From NCBI GenBank assembly GCA_023382535.1, contig JAHDWA010000027.1, forward strand, positions 1 to 64,000: a DNA stretch of 64,000 nucleotides, in the 5' to 3' direction. Source of the DNA: Anaerolineae bacterium. GTDB lineage: Bacteria > Chloroflexota > Anaerolineae > 4572-78 > J111. A program made the translations under genes and the position numbers. This document shows positions 54,288-63,194 of the stretch, one piece after another. Numbering within the stretch: position 1 is the stretch's first letter; each line of letters opens with the position of its first letter. The notes under the pieces were generated by a model. It was not told where the DNA came from and did no database searches. It worked only from the letters and a program-made list of their open reading frames with translations.

Positions 54288-54956
54288 ATGGACGCGAGGA
54301 GTTCAGCCGTGACAACACAGAAATGGGGCGGTATTGCCTCCTTCCTGCTAGTGCCGGCTTTTATCGTTCCGTCGTTGATCTACCTTACGGGAAACTTGCG
54401 AGATGCCAGCGGACCTTTGGCCTATGATCTCGCCGATTTCCTGTATGGGCCGGTGTGGGCCGCCAGCCTGGTCACGGCGGTTTTTGCACTCCGGGAGCGC
54501 TTCGGCGAAGGCGCGCCACGCCGCATGACCCTGGCGCTGCTGGCCGCCTTGATTGCGGCAGGGGCATTTGTAGGCGTCGCCTGTATCCGGTCTGCCAACC
54601 GCCACTACCACCTGATGCATCCCGAGCTGCATCTGGAAGAGACCACGACAGTTCTCATCATATGGACTACTCTTGTGGCGGGCGTGATTGGGACGGGGTG
54701 GCACTTCTTGGGGTGGTCGTTTATGCTGCTCGGATCGGCAGGTTGGACAACCCGCCGCCTTCCCCGTGGGTTGAGTGTGCTGTACTTGGTGGGAGGGGCT
54801 GTATCACTGTTCGAGTATCTCCTGCCAGACATCGAGGCGAATGCTGTGGTGCTGGGCGTGATGGTGAGTATCTGGCAGGGAATCCTGCTGTGGAAGGCCA
54901 ATTCGGGAGAAACGCATGCGCCTGAGAAAATTGCAAGTCAGAGGGATCAAGTCTGA
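54288..54956 (+). CDS. six-helix membrane protein of unknown function
   Basis: About 222 residues from ATG 54288 (the frame is open to 54183). Six hydrophobic helices are visible, with NRHYHLMHPELHLEET in a loop between helices 3 and 4; several His might bind metal. It resembles DUF4386-like membrane proteins only in layout. AGGGAAGG lies upstream at a slightly long distance. Confidence 0.6.
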   Translation: MDARSSAVTTQKWGGIASFLLVPAFIVPSLIYLTGNLRDASGPLAYDLADFLYGPVWAASLVTAVFALRERFGEGAPRRMTLALLAALIAAGAFVGVACIRSANRHYHLMHPELHLEETTTVLIIWTTLVAGVIGTGWHFLGWSFMLLGSAGWTTRRLPRGLSVLYLVGGAVSLFEYLLPDIEANAVVLGVMVSIWQGILLWKANSGETHAPEKIASQRDQV

Positions 54957-55014
54957 GACTGACGCTTTCGCATGGCTTGGGCGGCAATTGTTTGTGTACT
55001 GAAAAGAGCAAAGC

Positions 55015-55263
55015 ATGGAACTCGGCGCGTTTTCGATCAGCTTAGCTGTCAAAGATCTCGAGACTTCGAGGAGCTTCTACGAGAAGTTCGGTTTCAAGAT
55101 CTTCGCCGGAGATGCATCCCAGAACTGGCTGATCATGAAGAACGGTGATCATGTGATTGGGCTTTTTCAAAGCTTTTCGTTTTTGCTTGGCTTGGTAATG
55201 TATTTGGCAGCGGACAGTTTGGGTTATGGCGCAAAAGCTATAGCCTTGAGGTTTCCGCAATGA
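55015..55263 (+). pseudogene. truncated glyoxalase/VOC-domain gene
   Basis: The first 54 residues are a VOC domain: [20 protein letters not shown], then [15 protein letters not shown]. After GLFQ the sequence leaves the family for a hydrophobic tail of 28 residues. A complete VOC protein has 115-130 residues, so the second half has been replaced or lost. The stop overlaps the start of the next gene. Confidence 0.6.
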
Positions 55264-55775
55264 TGAAAAAGTCAGGGTTGACCTTCCGGATCACGCTCTG
55301 GCGGCCATGGCTGCTGGCCGTAACCCCATTGGCCCTGCTGGCGGCTTTGGGGGTAGCCATCACTGTTGCCACCGGGGAGCTGACCGCTGCGTCCGGGCTT
55401 CTGCTTGGCCTTGCTGGGTTGGCGGTGGCCTTACTGGCGCTTATCGGCCTGGTTGTTCGGGCCAGCCGTTGGCACGTAGATCAGGACGGGATTGGCGGTC
55501 GAAACAACTGGCTCGTCTATCATCGCCTCGATTGGTCGGAAATCGAGTCCGTTGAACCCTGGTTGATTCCCGGATACCCGTATTTACAGGTGAACGGGGG
55601 CGGCAAGCGGCGGGTCTTCTGGCTGCCCTTATTCTTCACCGACATGCCCGGATTTCGGTCAGCGGTAGCGCGGTATGCCCCTCCCGTAAACCCGTTGCGG
55701 CGCTACCTGGAGCAACACCCGCCGCACCACGCGGCTGACCAACAGGGACCTGATCGGAGAGGTGAGGATGAGTGA
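55260..55775 (+). CDS. two-helix membrane protein with PH-like domain
   Basis: A 171-residue protein. Two membrane helices lie at 15-40 and 43-67. The soluble part ([18 protein letters not shown] and then [10 protein letters not shown]) looks like a bacterial PH-type domain. The start ATGATG overlaps the previous stop. The C-terminus is His- and Asp-rich and overlaps the DUF2585 gene by eight bases. Confidence 0.6.
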   Translation: MMKKSGLTFRITLWRPWLLAVTPLALLAALGVAITVATGELTAASGLLLGLAGLAVALLALIGLVVRASRWHVDQDGIGGRNNWLVYHRLDWSEIESVEPWLIPGYPYLQVNGGGKRRVFWLPLFFTDMPGFRSAVARYAPPVNPLRRYLEQHPPHHAADQQGPDRRGEDE

Positions 55776-56334
55776 GCGCAGCAAGCTGTGGCCCTGGCTG
55801 GCAACTGCCGCCGTTTTGATCCTGGCAGCGGTCATACTCCATCTCCAGGGGCGGTTGTGGTGGTGCGCCTGCGGCCAGATTTACCTCTGGGCGGGGGACA
55901 TCTGGAGTTCGGACAACTCGCAGCACCTGCTTGATCCATACAGCTTCACCCATGTCCTGCACGGCTTCGTCTTTTTCTGGCTGCTGGCCTGGAGTTTGCC
56001 CCGGCTGGCCCCGGCCTGGCAACTCTGTCTGGCCCTGACCGTCGAGGCGCTGTGGGAGGTGATCGAGAATTCCGAGTTCGTCATCGAACGCTACCGCGAG
56101 GCGACCCTGGCGCTTGGCTACCAGGGCGATACCATTATCAATTCCCTGAGCGATATCGTGCTCTGCGGCCTGGGCTTCTTGCTCGCCCGGCAGCTTGGCT
56201 TCCGCCGCTCGCTGGCGCTCTTTGTGATAACGGAACTGGTTTTACTGCTCTGGATCAAAGACAGCCTGATTTTGAATGTAATTATGCTGCTGTATCCCAT
56301 CGAGGCGATCAAAGCGTGGCAGATGGGGTCTTAA
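55768..56334 (+). CDS. DUF2585 (UPF0314) family membrane protein
   Basis: A 188-residue protein with about five helices. GRLWWCACGQIYLWAGD, SSDNSQHLLDPYSFTHVLHG and EALWEVIENSEFVIERYRE are conserved parts of DUF2585. The family has no known function; its His and Glu pattern within the membrane suggests an enzyme. ATG 55768 with AGAGG upstream is preferred over GTG 55762. Confidence 0.85.
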   Translation: MSERSKLWPWLATAAVLILAAVILHLQGRLWWCACGQIYLWAGDIWSSDNSQHLLDPYSFTHVLHGFVFFWLLAWSLPRLAPAWQLCLALTVEALWEVIENSEFVIERYREATLALGYQGDTIINSLSDIVLCGLGFLLARQLGFRRSLALFVITELVLLLWIKDSLILNVIMLLYPIEAIKAWQMGS

Positions 56335-56348
56335 TCTGAATTAGCGCA

Positions 56349-56392
56349 CCCTTCGATACGCCTTTCACTATGTTCAAGGCTACGCAGGATGC
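56349..56392. repeat. dispersed CTTCGATACGC...CAGGATGCG element
   Basis: Third copy of the element seen at 45508 and 45583: same first block (CTTCGATACGC) and same last block (CAGGATGCG), with a variable middle. It lies between two convergent genes. Confidence 0.6.
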
Positions 56393-56417
56393 GATTAAGA
56401 AAACTTCGACTCAGGCC

Positions 56418-57350
56418 TTACCAATTCTTGCGCCAATTGGCAGTGACAATGGATTTGTCGTAAGTCACCTCGACCTCAATCGGCTCCGACAGCGCGCCCG
56501 TGGCGGTGCGCTGGTCGTTGGTGGTCACGATGGTCAGAACCCACTTGCAAGGGACCGGCTTGGTCGCCAGCGTAATATCGTAAAAACCGGGCGGCCAAAA
56601 GGCTCCTTCACCATTCAGCCCGCCGATCGGGCCAGAGGGGTTGGAGATGGCGGAGAAACCGCCGCAACTGGCCTGAACGTAGACCCCGTTGACCGGGTTG
56701 CCGGCGGGATCGGTGATATTGCCCAGGAAACGGGTCAGGCCGTAGTTGGTGTCGGCGTACCAGCCGGTCGGCTCGAACTGGTACTTGGGCTTTTCCGGGG
56801 TAGGCGTCGCCGCCGGGGTTGGGGTAGCCGGCGGCGGCGGGGCGACGACCAGCGGCACATTGGCCGTGTTGCTGGCCTGCACCACCGAATTGGCCACCCA
56901 GCCGCTCGCTCCATCGGCGTTGCTGATCTGCCACCACGAAGCTTCGTTATTGCGTCCGGTAATCGGCACCACCAGATTCGGCGGCAGCGCGGCGACGACC
57001 GGGTAATTTGTACCGGGGCCGGAACGGACATTGACCGTATTGGCAGCGGCCAACTGCGCTCCTGGGGTTGGTGTCGGGGTCGGGGTGGGCGGCACAGGTG
57101 TAGGCGTGTCCGGGACGGGGGTCGGGCTGGGGGCAATCGTGGGAGTCGAGGTGGCCGTGGGCGATGGCGTGGCAGTAGGAATGACGACCACCGCCGTCGG
57201 CGGGACCGGGGTAAAGGTGGGCGCTGGCGTTCGGGTGATCTGGACGGCTTCGCTGCGCACCCGGAAAAGCCAGGCAAACAGGGCGGTTGCCGCCAGATAA
57301 AGGACGAGAATTAATAAAACGATCAGGCTGAGGTAACGAACTTTTTGCAT
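56418..57350 (-). CDS. membrane-anchored SH3b protein with Thr/Pro linkers
   Basis: A 310-residue protein. One membrane helix at residues 8-29 is followed by a Thr/Pro-rich linker (to about 95) and an SH3b domain: ANTVNVRSGPGTNYPVV, then WWQISNADGASGWVANSVV. A second Pro-rich linker leads to a beta domain with YQFEPTGWYAD, then LGNITDPAGNPVNGVYV and a Cys pair. The same layout occurs at 62054, so these are paralogues. SH3b domains bind cell-wall peptides or glycans. The protein is outside the membrane. Confidence 0.8.
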   Translation of the reverse strand: MQKVRYLSLIVLLILVLYLAATALFAWLFRVRSEAVQITRTPAPTFTPVPPTAVVVIPTATPSPTATSTPTIAPSPTPVPDTPTPVPPTPTPTPTPGAQLAAANTVNVRSGPGTNYPVVAALPPNLVVPITGRNNEASWWQISNADGASGWVANSVVQASNTANVPLVVAPPPPATPTPAATPTPEKPKYQFEPTGWYADTNYGLTRFLGNITDPAGNPVNGVYVQASCGGFSAISNPSGPIGGLNGEGAFWPPGFYDITLATKPVPCKWVLTIVTTNDQRTATGALSEPIEVEVTYDKSIVTANWRKNW

Positions 57351-57389
57351 CAGTTATCAGTTTAGCCAGCTAACCAGGAATCGGCAAAT

Positions 57390-57426
57390 GAAACAAAAAG
57401 GAGTCCAAAATATATTTTGGACTCCT
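57390..57426 (-). terminator. perfect 28-base palindrome with T-run
   Basis: The sequence 57399-57426 is a perfect palindrome with 14-base half-sites; on the minus strand it is followed by TTTTTGTTT. It lies 95 bases after the aminotransferase gene and before the SH3b gene. It is a good terminator on the minus strand. Confidence 0.75.
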
Positions 57427-57435
57427 GTCACCACT

Positions 57436-57476
57436 TGCAGGCTCGTTCCCACACTCAGTTCGGGAACGAGCTTGCA
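57436..57476. repeat. second hairpin next to the terminator
   Basis: Near-perfect 15-base arms (14 of 15 match) at 57436-57450 and 57462-57476, left arm TGCAGGCTCGTTCCC, loop of 11 bases and no T-run. It is probably an extragenic palindrome. Confidence 0.6.
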
Positions 57477-57521
57477 TTAATTGGGGTGTCAAAGGGTTTT
57501 GATACCCCTGCCCAGAGCAGG

Positions 57522-58763
57522 CTAAACCGGAACCGTCTGACTTGTGCCTATTTTGTCGTAAAGGACCCGTCCCAGCCGGGCGATACCCTCGCGGATGCTG
57601 TCCGGCGCGGCGTTGGAGAAGTTCAACCGCAGGGTGTTTTCGCCGCCGCCGTTGGGGAACATGGGCGCTCCGGGGACAAAGGCGACTTTGGCTGCCAGGG
57701 CCGCGGGCAGCAGCTCCGCCGCGTTAACGCCTTCCGGCAGCGTAACCCACAAAAACAGTCCGCCGTCGGGCCGGGTCCAATGGACGCCCGGCGGAAAGTG
57801 CTCGGCCAGGGCGGCCAGCATTACTTCGCGCCGCTCCCGGTAAACCTTCTGGATAAGCGGCACATGCTGCCGCAAAAAGTCATCGCGGACGGCCTCGTAG
57901 GCAATCATCTGGTTAAAGGTGGCCGAATGGAGGTCGGCTCCCTGTTTGGCCTGGACCAACTTTCGAATCACTTCCAGGGGGGCTACAATCCAGGCCAGGC
58001 GTAAGCCGGGAACCAGGGTTTTGGAAAATGTGCTCAGGTAAATCACGTGACCTTCATAAGCCCCCGTACCATTCGTTGAGGCTGGCCCGGACAGCGCCAG
58101 CAAGCTCGGCAGGGGATCACCCTCAAAGCGAAGCTGGCCATAGGCGTCATCCTCGATGATGGGGACGCCGTAATGGCCGGCCAATTCGACCAGGTGCTGC
58201 CGACGTTCCAGGGTCAAAGTCACCCCGGTGGGGTTTTGAAATGTGGGCAAACTGTAAATCAGTTTTGGCCCGACCCGCAGGGCAGGCTCCAGTTCCCCCG
58301 TGAGCATACCCTGCTCGTCCGAAGGAATCGCCAGGTATTCAGCCTCGTAAGCATTCCAGGCCTGGAGCGCGCCCATATAGGTCGGCGCTTCGACTATCAG
58401 GCGGTCGCCGGAGTTGATGAAGATTTTGCCCAGCAGGTCAAGGGCCTGCTGCGAGCCGGAAGTGATGAGAATATTTTCGGGCGAGATGGCCAGGCCGGGG
58501 GTGGACGAGTGGTTAGCCAGCCACTCACGCAACGGACGATAACCCTCAGTGGTGCTGTATTGCAGCGCCTGGGGGCCAAAATCACGCAGCACCCGGTCGG
58601 CGGCTACGGCCATCTCCTCTACCGGAAACAGGTCGGGCGCGGGCAGTCCCCCGGCAAACGAGATCATGTCCGGCTGTTCAGTCACTTTGAGCAGTTCGCG
58701 AATAGCCGAACTGGTCATACGCTGGGTTCGCTGGGCATAACGATGAGTCCAAGAGATAGGCAT
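57522..58763 (-). CDS. PLP-dependent class I/II aminotransferase (2-aminoadipate type)
   Basis: About 413 residues of the fold-type I family near LysN and MocR-like transaminases. MISFAGGLPAPDLFP near residue 32 and ITSGSQQALDLLGKI are typical. YLSTFSKTLVPGLRLAW holds the Lys that binds PLP. It transfers amino groups between an amino acid and a 2-oxo acid, most likely 2-aminoadipate or a branched or aromatic amino acid. There is no DNA-binding domain. AGGAGA precedes ATG 58763. Confidence 0.88.
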   Translation of the reverse strand: MPISWTHRYAQRTQRMTSSAIRELLKVTEQPDMISFAGGLPAPDLFPVEEMAVAADRVLRDFGPQALQYSTTEGYRPLREWLANHSSTPGLAISPENILITSGSQQALDLLGKIFINSGDRLIVEAPTYMGALQAWNAYEAEYLAIPSDEQGMLTGELEPALRVGPKLIYSLPTFQNPTGVTLTLERRQHLVELAGHYGVPIIEDDAYGQLRFEGDPLPSLLALSGPASTNGTGAYEGHVIYLSTFSKTLVPGLRLAWIVAPLEVIRKLVQAKQGADLHSATFNQMIAYEAVRDDFLRQHVPLIQKVYRERREVMLAALAEHFPPGVHWTRPDGGLFLWVTLPEGVNAAELLPAALAAKVAFVPGAPMFPNGGGENTLRLNFSNAAPDSIREGIARLGRVLYDKIGTSQTVPV

Positions 58764-58777
58764 CGGGAGTCTCCTAA

Positions 58778-58845
58778 AAAATGGAGGATTGGAGGGCTGG
58801 AAGGTTGGTAATTTTTCCACCTCCAAACCTCCAGCTTTCCAGTCA
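58778..58845. repeat. GGAAGGTTGG-type intergenic inverted repeat, second copy
   Basis: A left part containing GGAGGGCTGGAAGGTTGG mirrors a right part with CCACCTCCAAACCTCCAG. It is closely like 28202-28268. Confidence 0.55.
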
Positions 58846-58920
58846 TATTAACACCGATAGAGCTGTTTGAGTATAACCAATTAACTCAGACCGCTTGAGG
58901 CCAATCCGGCTGCGCCAGTT

Positions 58921-59829
58921 TTACATGATCAGCCAGAGCAGAACGGTCAGGGTGGCGATGCTGGCCAGGGTGCTGACAAAAACGACAGCAGCCGTAAACT
59001 CGGCGTCGGCTCCAAATTCGGCGGCGAGGATGCTGCTGATAACAGCGGTCGGCAGGCTGGCCTGGACGATCATGACCTGGCCAGTGATGCCCGACAGTCC
59101 CAGCAGGGCCGCTAAAGGAAAAGCAACGAGCGGAGCGACGACCAAACGGGCAGCAGTGGCCAGAGCAATCGGTTTCCACCGTCCCCTGATCGAAACACGG
59201 GCCAGTTGCAGCCCCAGGACGACCAGCATCGCCGGGACGGCTGCCTGCCCTAAGAGAGTAATAGCTCGTTCAAGCGGCAGGGGCAGGGTCAGGTGGCCGA
59301 GATTGATGATTAGCCCCAGGGTCACAGCATAGGGCAGCGGCACCGTGACCATGTTGAACAGCGAGCGTTTGATCGAGGCTGTGCCGCGAGAGGCCAAAAA
59401 AACGCCCAGGGTATTGGCCAAAATCGCGGTAATGACAAAAAAAATCACCGCTCGCTGCAAGCCGGTCTGGCCAAAGGCGAATTCGCTGAGGGGCAGGCCG
59501 TAGTTCCCGGCATTGATCACCACTACACTAAGCATAAAGGCGCTTTCGAGCTGGCGATCAAAACGGAATAATCGAGCCAGCAGCCAACTAATCAACGCCA
59601 TCAGCATGTAAAAAAGCACAATCATCGCCGCAATCAGGCCAATTTCGTTGGCCCGCAAGTCGGATCTGGCGATACTGCCGATGATTAAAAACGGATTAAA
59701 GAGGTAGAAAATGACTCGTGATAAAACCCGTGGGTCGAGGGAAAAACGATACCCCACCAAAACAGCCAGGCCCACAATTATAAAGATGGGGGCGATGATA
59801 TTGTAGATGATGTTCAGGACGGATAACAT
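58921..59829 (-). CDS. AEC-family (auxin efflux carrier type) transporter
   Basis: A 302-residue membrane protein with ten helices. APIFIIVGLAVLVGYRF at the start, NAGNYGLPLSEFAFG in the middle and a repeated five-helix architecture are AEC marks. Bacterial members export organic acids such as malate or malonate. No partner gene is adjacent. It has no clear ribosome site at ATG 59829. Confidence 0.88.
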   Translation of the reverse strand: MLSVLNIIYNIIAPIFIIVGLAVLVGYRFSLDPRVLSRVIFYLFNPFLIIGSIARSDLRANEIGLIAAMIVLFYMLMALISWLLARLFRFDRQLESAFMLSVVVINAGNYGLPLSEFAFGQTGLQRAVIFFVITAILANTLGVFLASRGTASIKRSLFNMVTVPLPYAVTLGLIINLGHLTLPLPLERAITLLGQAAVPAMLVVLGLQLARVSIRGRWKPIALATAARLVVAPLVAFPLAALLGLSGITGQVMIVQASLPTAVISSILAAEFGADAEFTAAVVFVSTLASIATLTVLLWLIM

Positions 59830-59970
59830 AGTGGAAACGGAACTCGTTGGAACGTGAAGGAACTTTTATCGGAATTCTTTCTCTTGTTCTCTCGTTCCCA
59901 AACTGATCATTCGACTTCGTTCAGGACAGGGTTTGGAAACAAGAGAGGAAGTGGGTAGCGAAATCGGGCT

Positions 59971-62031
59971 TTAGGGCGAAAGTCTGTACTCGTAGCTGGC
60001 CGGCTGGGTGGTGACAGGGGTTAAGCCGCTGATCATAAGTACAGCCCGGTCGAGGGTTGTGCCAAGACCTTCAAGAGTCAAGACGCCGTGATTATCCGCA
60101 TCCAGCGGAATTTGCCGCAAGTTAACCGTATCGCCCACTTCCAGTACCTGAACCAGAAAGTGCTGGGGCAAAATATTATCCATACGCACAAAACCTTCAG
60201 CCTGCCAGCCGTTGGGGCCGCTTTCGACATCGTCGTAAAAATCAATTTCAGGAATACTGATATCGTCAAGAGTCCAGCCGGGGCGGTTGACCGCATCATC
60301 GGTGACATACTCAAAGCGGATCAACACTTCCTGCCCGGCATAGGCGGAGATGTCCAGGCTCTCGTCCAACCAGGTAGGTCCCTCGCCCGCCAAACCGGTG
60401 TAACCGGGGCCATAAGCGTTTCCGCTGGGATTGGTGGTAACACTGTGGGGCGCCTGGAGAATGGTCCAGGTCTCCCCGCCATCCGTCGAGATTTCGACAT
60501 AGCCATAATCCCAATCAGTTTCAATATCATACCAGGTTGCGTAATTGAGCGTCGCCGAGCTAACATTGCGCAGGTCAAAAGCACGGGTCAGGCGGGTGTT
60601 GCTATCATCCCCCCGCAAACCGTACCATTGATACTGGCCGCTGTAGGCATCGTTGTTAACCACCTTCACCTCAGTGGCGCCCGTGAAATCAAGGGTCACA
60701 TTACCCGCGCCGCTCAGTTCAATATAATCTGTCCCATACTGGTACACTGTTGTTTGACCCTCAACCGGGTAAACACTGTGATGTTCGGCAACACCGACCG
60801 GCTCGGGTGAGAAATCTTTATAACCCCAGCGGCCATCGCCAATAGTCGCATCGTTCAAATAATTAGCTACCACAAAATCGGCAAACACTTCATTGAACTG
60901 TTCGCTCCGGCCATGCTCGGCCAAAACCGCGTTAAAACCCGCTATGCCGTTGTTGGGGTTGGCCACTACCGCCTGGGTCATCTCTTCGCCGTAACGCTGC
61001 AAAAAATAGGCCATAAAGCGAAAACTGGCGCCATAGTTAACTACGGCGGCGCTGGGCGGGCTGGCCCAACTGGTCAACTGAGTATCCGTGGCGCCCGAAA
61101 AAATATTGGAGAAACTGCTTGGTCCATAACCGTTGATAAACGCCGCCAGCTCGCTCATGCCTTCGTTGACCCAGGCATCCTCGTTACGATCCTGGGCAAA
61201 ATGAATCATATGTTGAAATTCATGAGCCAGAACACTGTCAAAATAGGCGCTGCCGGGCGGAACAGACTGGAGGTTCATAAAAAACATCTCGCGCTCATTG
61301 CTGTAGGGTTCGGCCAGGCGGGAATATTCGTTGGCGGCATAGAAAAAACCAGCTACGCCGGGCAAGTCGCCCATAAAAATATGGACACGGATATCTCCGT
61401 CAATTCCGGGCGACCACTCACTGCCAAAAAAAGCACGATTGGTAGGATAAGTATGGTTTTCAAACTGCTCAGCGGAACGCTGCAAATCAGCTTCGGGCGC
61501 ATTGTAACCGTCGGCAACCCACCAATAGGAATGAGCCGTGATATAGCGTAGGGTAGCGTTGGCTTGAAATACCCGGGGTGGGGTTTGGCTGCTATCCGTG
61601 ACCCAGAAGGTGTCGCTATCACCTAATTGGTAAGGGGCAGCCGTCTTTTTAACGATTTCTGGAATTTCCCGGCCGGCATGTTTGAGACGCATAGCCAGCA
61701 GCCGCTGATCCCGGGCCGGCAGGATAGTTTCCAGGAGAAGTTGTTCGGTGGCCGGTTGCAAGGGGCTGGCCTGACCGGTGGTACCGATTCCGGCTGCCGT
61801 TGGTTCAACGTTTGGAGCAGCCAGCGGTGTTGGGGTCGGGGTATTGGAAATAGCCGTTGGGCTAGGAGTAAGGGTAGGGACGACAGCAGGTGTCGCCGGA
61901 GACGTAGTGGCCGCAGCGGGGACATTTGCCAGCCGAGCGACTCGAGGCGCTCCGAGGAGAATAGCTGCCAGGCAGAATAACAGAGTTACTGCAAGCAGGC
62001 TACTCCTAATAAAGGTAGTTTTTTGAGACAA
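59971..62031 (-). CDS. secreted zinc metalloprotease with MAM-like C-terminus
   Basis: A 686-residue protein. A signal peptide or anchor spans residues 10-30, and a Thr/Pro linker runs to about 75. The catalytic site is HEFQHMIHF near 268, an HExxH zinc motif; NEGMSELAAF near 290 gives the third ligand, as in the M6/M30 group. From about 450 on, beta domains follow, with YVEISTDGGETWTIL and FEYVTDDAVNRPGWTLDDISI, which resemble the MAM/immune-inhibitor A C-terminal domain. It is probably an extracellular protease. It is in one operon-like run with two Thr/Pro-linker genes. Confidence 0.82.
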   Translation of the reverse strand: MSQKTTFIRSSLLAVTLLFCLAAILLGAPRVARLANVPAAATTSPATPAVVPTLTPSPTAISNTPTPTPLAAPNVEPTAAGIGTTGQASPLQPATEQLLLETILPARDQRLLAMRLKHAGREIPEIVKKTAAPYQLGDSDTFWVTDSSQTPPRVFQANATLRYITAHSYWWVADGYNAPEADLQRSAEQFENHTYPTNRAFFGSEWSPGIDGDIRVHIFMGDLPGVAGFFYAANEYSRLAEPYSNEREMFFMNLQSVPPGSAYFDSVLAHEFQHMIHFAQDRNEDAWVNEGMSELAAFINGYGPSSFSNIFSGATDTQLTSWASPPSAAVVNYGASFRFMAYFLQRYGEEMTQAVVANPNNGIAGFNAVLAEHGRSEQFNEVFADFVVANYLNDATIGDGRWGYKDFSPEPVGVAEHHSVYPVEGQTTVYQYGTDYIELSGAGNVTLDFTGATEVKVVNNDAYSGQYQWYGLRGDDSNTRLTRAFDLRNVSSATLNYATWYDIETDWDYGYVEISTDGGETWTILQAPHSVTTNPSGNAYGPGYTGLAGEGPTWLDESLDISAYAGQEVLIRFEYVTDDAVNRPGWTLDDISIPEIDFYDDVESGPNGWQAEGFVRMDNILPQHFLVQVLEVGDTVNLRQIPLDADNHGVLTLEGLGTTLDRAVLMISGLTPVTTQPASYEYRLSP

Positions 62032-62053
62032 GGGTCTGCTCCTGCAAGATCAA

Positions 62054-63118
62054 TCACCGACGGAAACCATCTTTGTATAACCCTTTATCGCAATCCCAGT
62101 GACAAACCCAGTCGGCGTTGATAATCGTCTCGTCAGGCCAGTTGACCATAATCTTGACATCTTCCGATAGGCGGGTAAATTGCTTACACTGCGCGTCAAA
62201 GCGGGCAAAAAAGTCGGGGCAATCATAGCGGACTACGGTCAAATACCACCAACCGACCCCATTGCCCAAATCTTTATTGGGAATAACCACATCCCATTCA
62301 CCGTCACCTTTTTCGGGATAGTGATGACTGGCCCCACTGGGGTGAGACACTACGCTCCACGACCAGTTATCCACCAAAACACTATACCCGTTGACCAGGT
62401 TGCCTTGTTCATCTCTAATCCGGCCTTTAAAATGGACAATCGCAGCGTTGCCAGAGGCGTGCCAGCCGGTCGGAGTGAATTGATACTTTTTCTCGGGGAC
62501 CGGGGTTGGCGGGACCTCAGTCGGCACGGGCGTAGGCGTAGGCGGTGGCGGCGGTGGCGCCTGGGCAATTTCGACTCCCTGGGGGTCGCCGGTCACCTGG
62601 ACCAACTCGGCGAAGACCCAACCGGCGCCATCGGCGCTGGGATATTCGATTTTGAGCCAAGTGCCGTCATCATTGCGGCCAAGCACTTTGGTAGATTGTC
62701 CCACCTTGCCGGCCCCAATAACCGGATAATTGGTGCCAGGTCCGGAGCGGACGTTCATATTTTGCAGCACCGTCACTGTAACGCCTTCAGGCGTTGGCGT
62801 GGCCGTTGGTTCCGCCGGCGTAGGCGGCGGCAGGGTAGGGGTTGGCAGCACCGATTCGGGTTGAGTCACCTCCGCCGCTGGTTGGACCTGGGGGGCGGCT
62901 GCATCGTCAGGTTCGGTATTAACCGGAGCCACTTCGACAAATGCCCCTCCTTCAGCCGTGGGGGTGAAGGTGGGCATCGGTGTCCGTGTGGGCGCAAACT
63001 GGGTATGGCTGCTTGACTCCGCCAAGACGCTTGTCAGTGCACAACCTAACGAGACCAGGGCCAAAATAATCGGCAGCGCAAAAATGACAATTTGAGAGTT
63101 ATGATTAGATGTTTTCAT
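62054..63118 (-). CDS. secreted SH3b protein, paralogue of the 56418 gene
   Basis: About 354 residues from ATG 63118 (GGAGAG upstream). A signal-like helix near 10-28 ends in SLGCAL. A Thr/Pro/Val linker is followed by an SH3b domain: QNMNVRSGPGTNYPVI, then WLKIEYPSADGAGWVFAELV. Another Pro-rich linker leads to a beta domain (YQFTPTGWHASGNAAIVHF) with several Cys (about 300-360). The layout is that of the 56418 gene. It is likely to sit on the outer surface, perhaps bound to the wall. Confidence 0.78.
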   Translation of the reverse strand: MKTSNHNSQIVIFALPIILALVSLGCALTSVLAESSSHTQFAPTRTPMPTFTPTAEGGAFVEVAPVNTEPDDAAAPQVQPAAEVTQPESVLPTPTLPPPTPAEPTATPTPEGVTVTVLQNMNVRSGPGTNYPVIGAGKVGQSTKVLGRNDDGTWLKIEYPSADGAGWVFAELVQVTGDPQGVEIAQAPPPPPPTPTPVPTEVPPTPVPEKKYQFTPTGWHASGNAAIVHFKGRIRDEQGNLVNGYSVLVDNWSWSVVSHPSGASHHYPEKGDGEWDVVIPNKDLGNGVGWWYLTVVRYDCPDFFARFDAQCKQFTRLSEDVKIMVNWPDETIINADWVCHWDCDKGLYKDGFRR

Positions 63119-63194
63119 CCCTATCTCTCCAGAACCGGTACTGCTCATTTATTAAACACAAGTGAGTATAGTCGAATAGAGCTAATTTTCAAGC

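Noticed and set aside
56370..57314. 314-residue Gly/Arg-rich ORF opposite the SH3b gene
   Set aside because: It is an effect of the Thr/Pro-coding repeats in the real gene read backwards.
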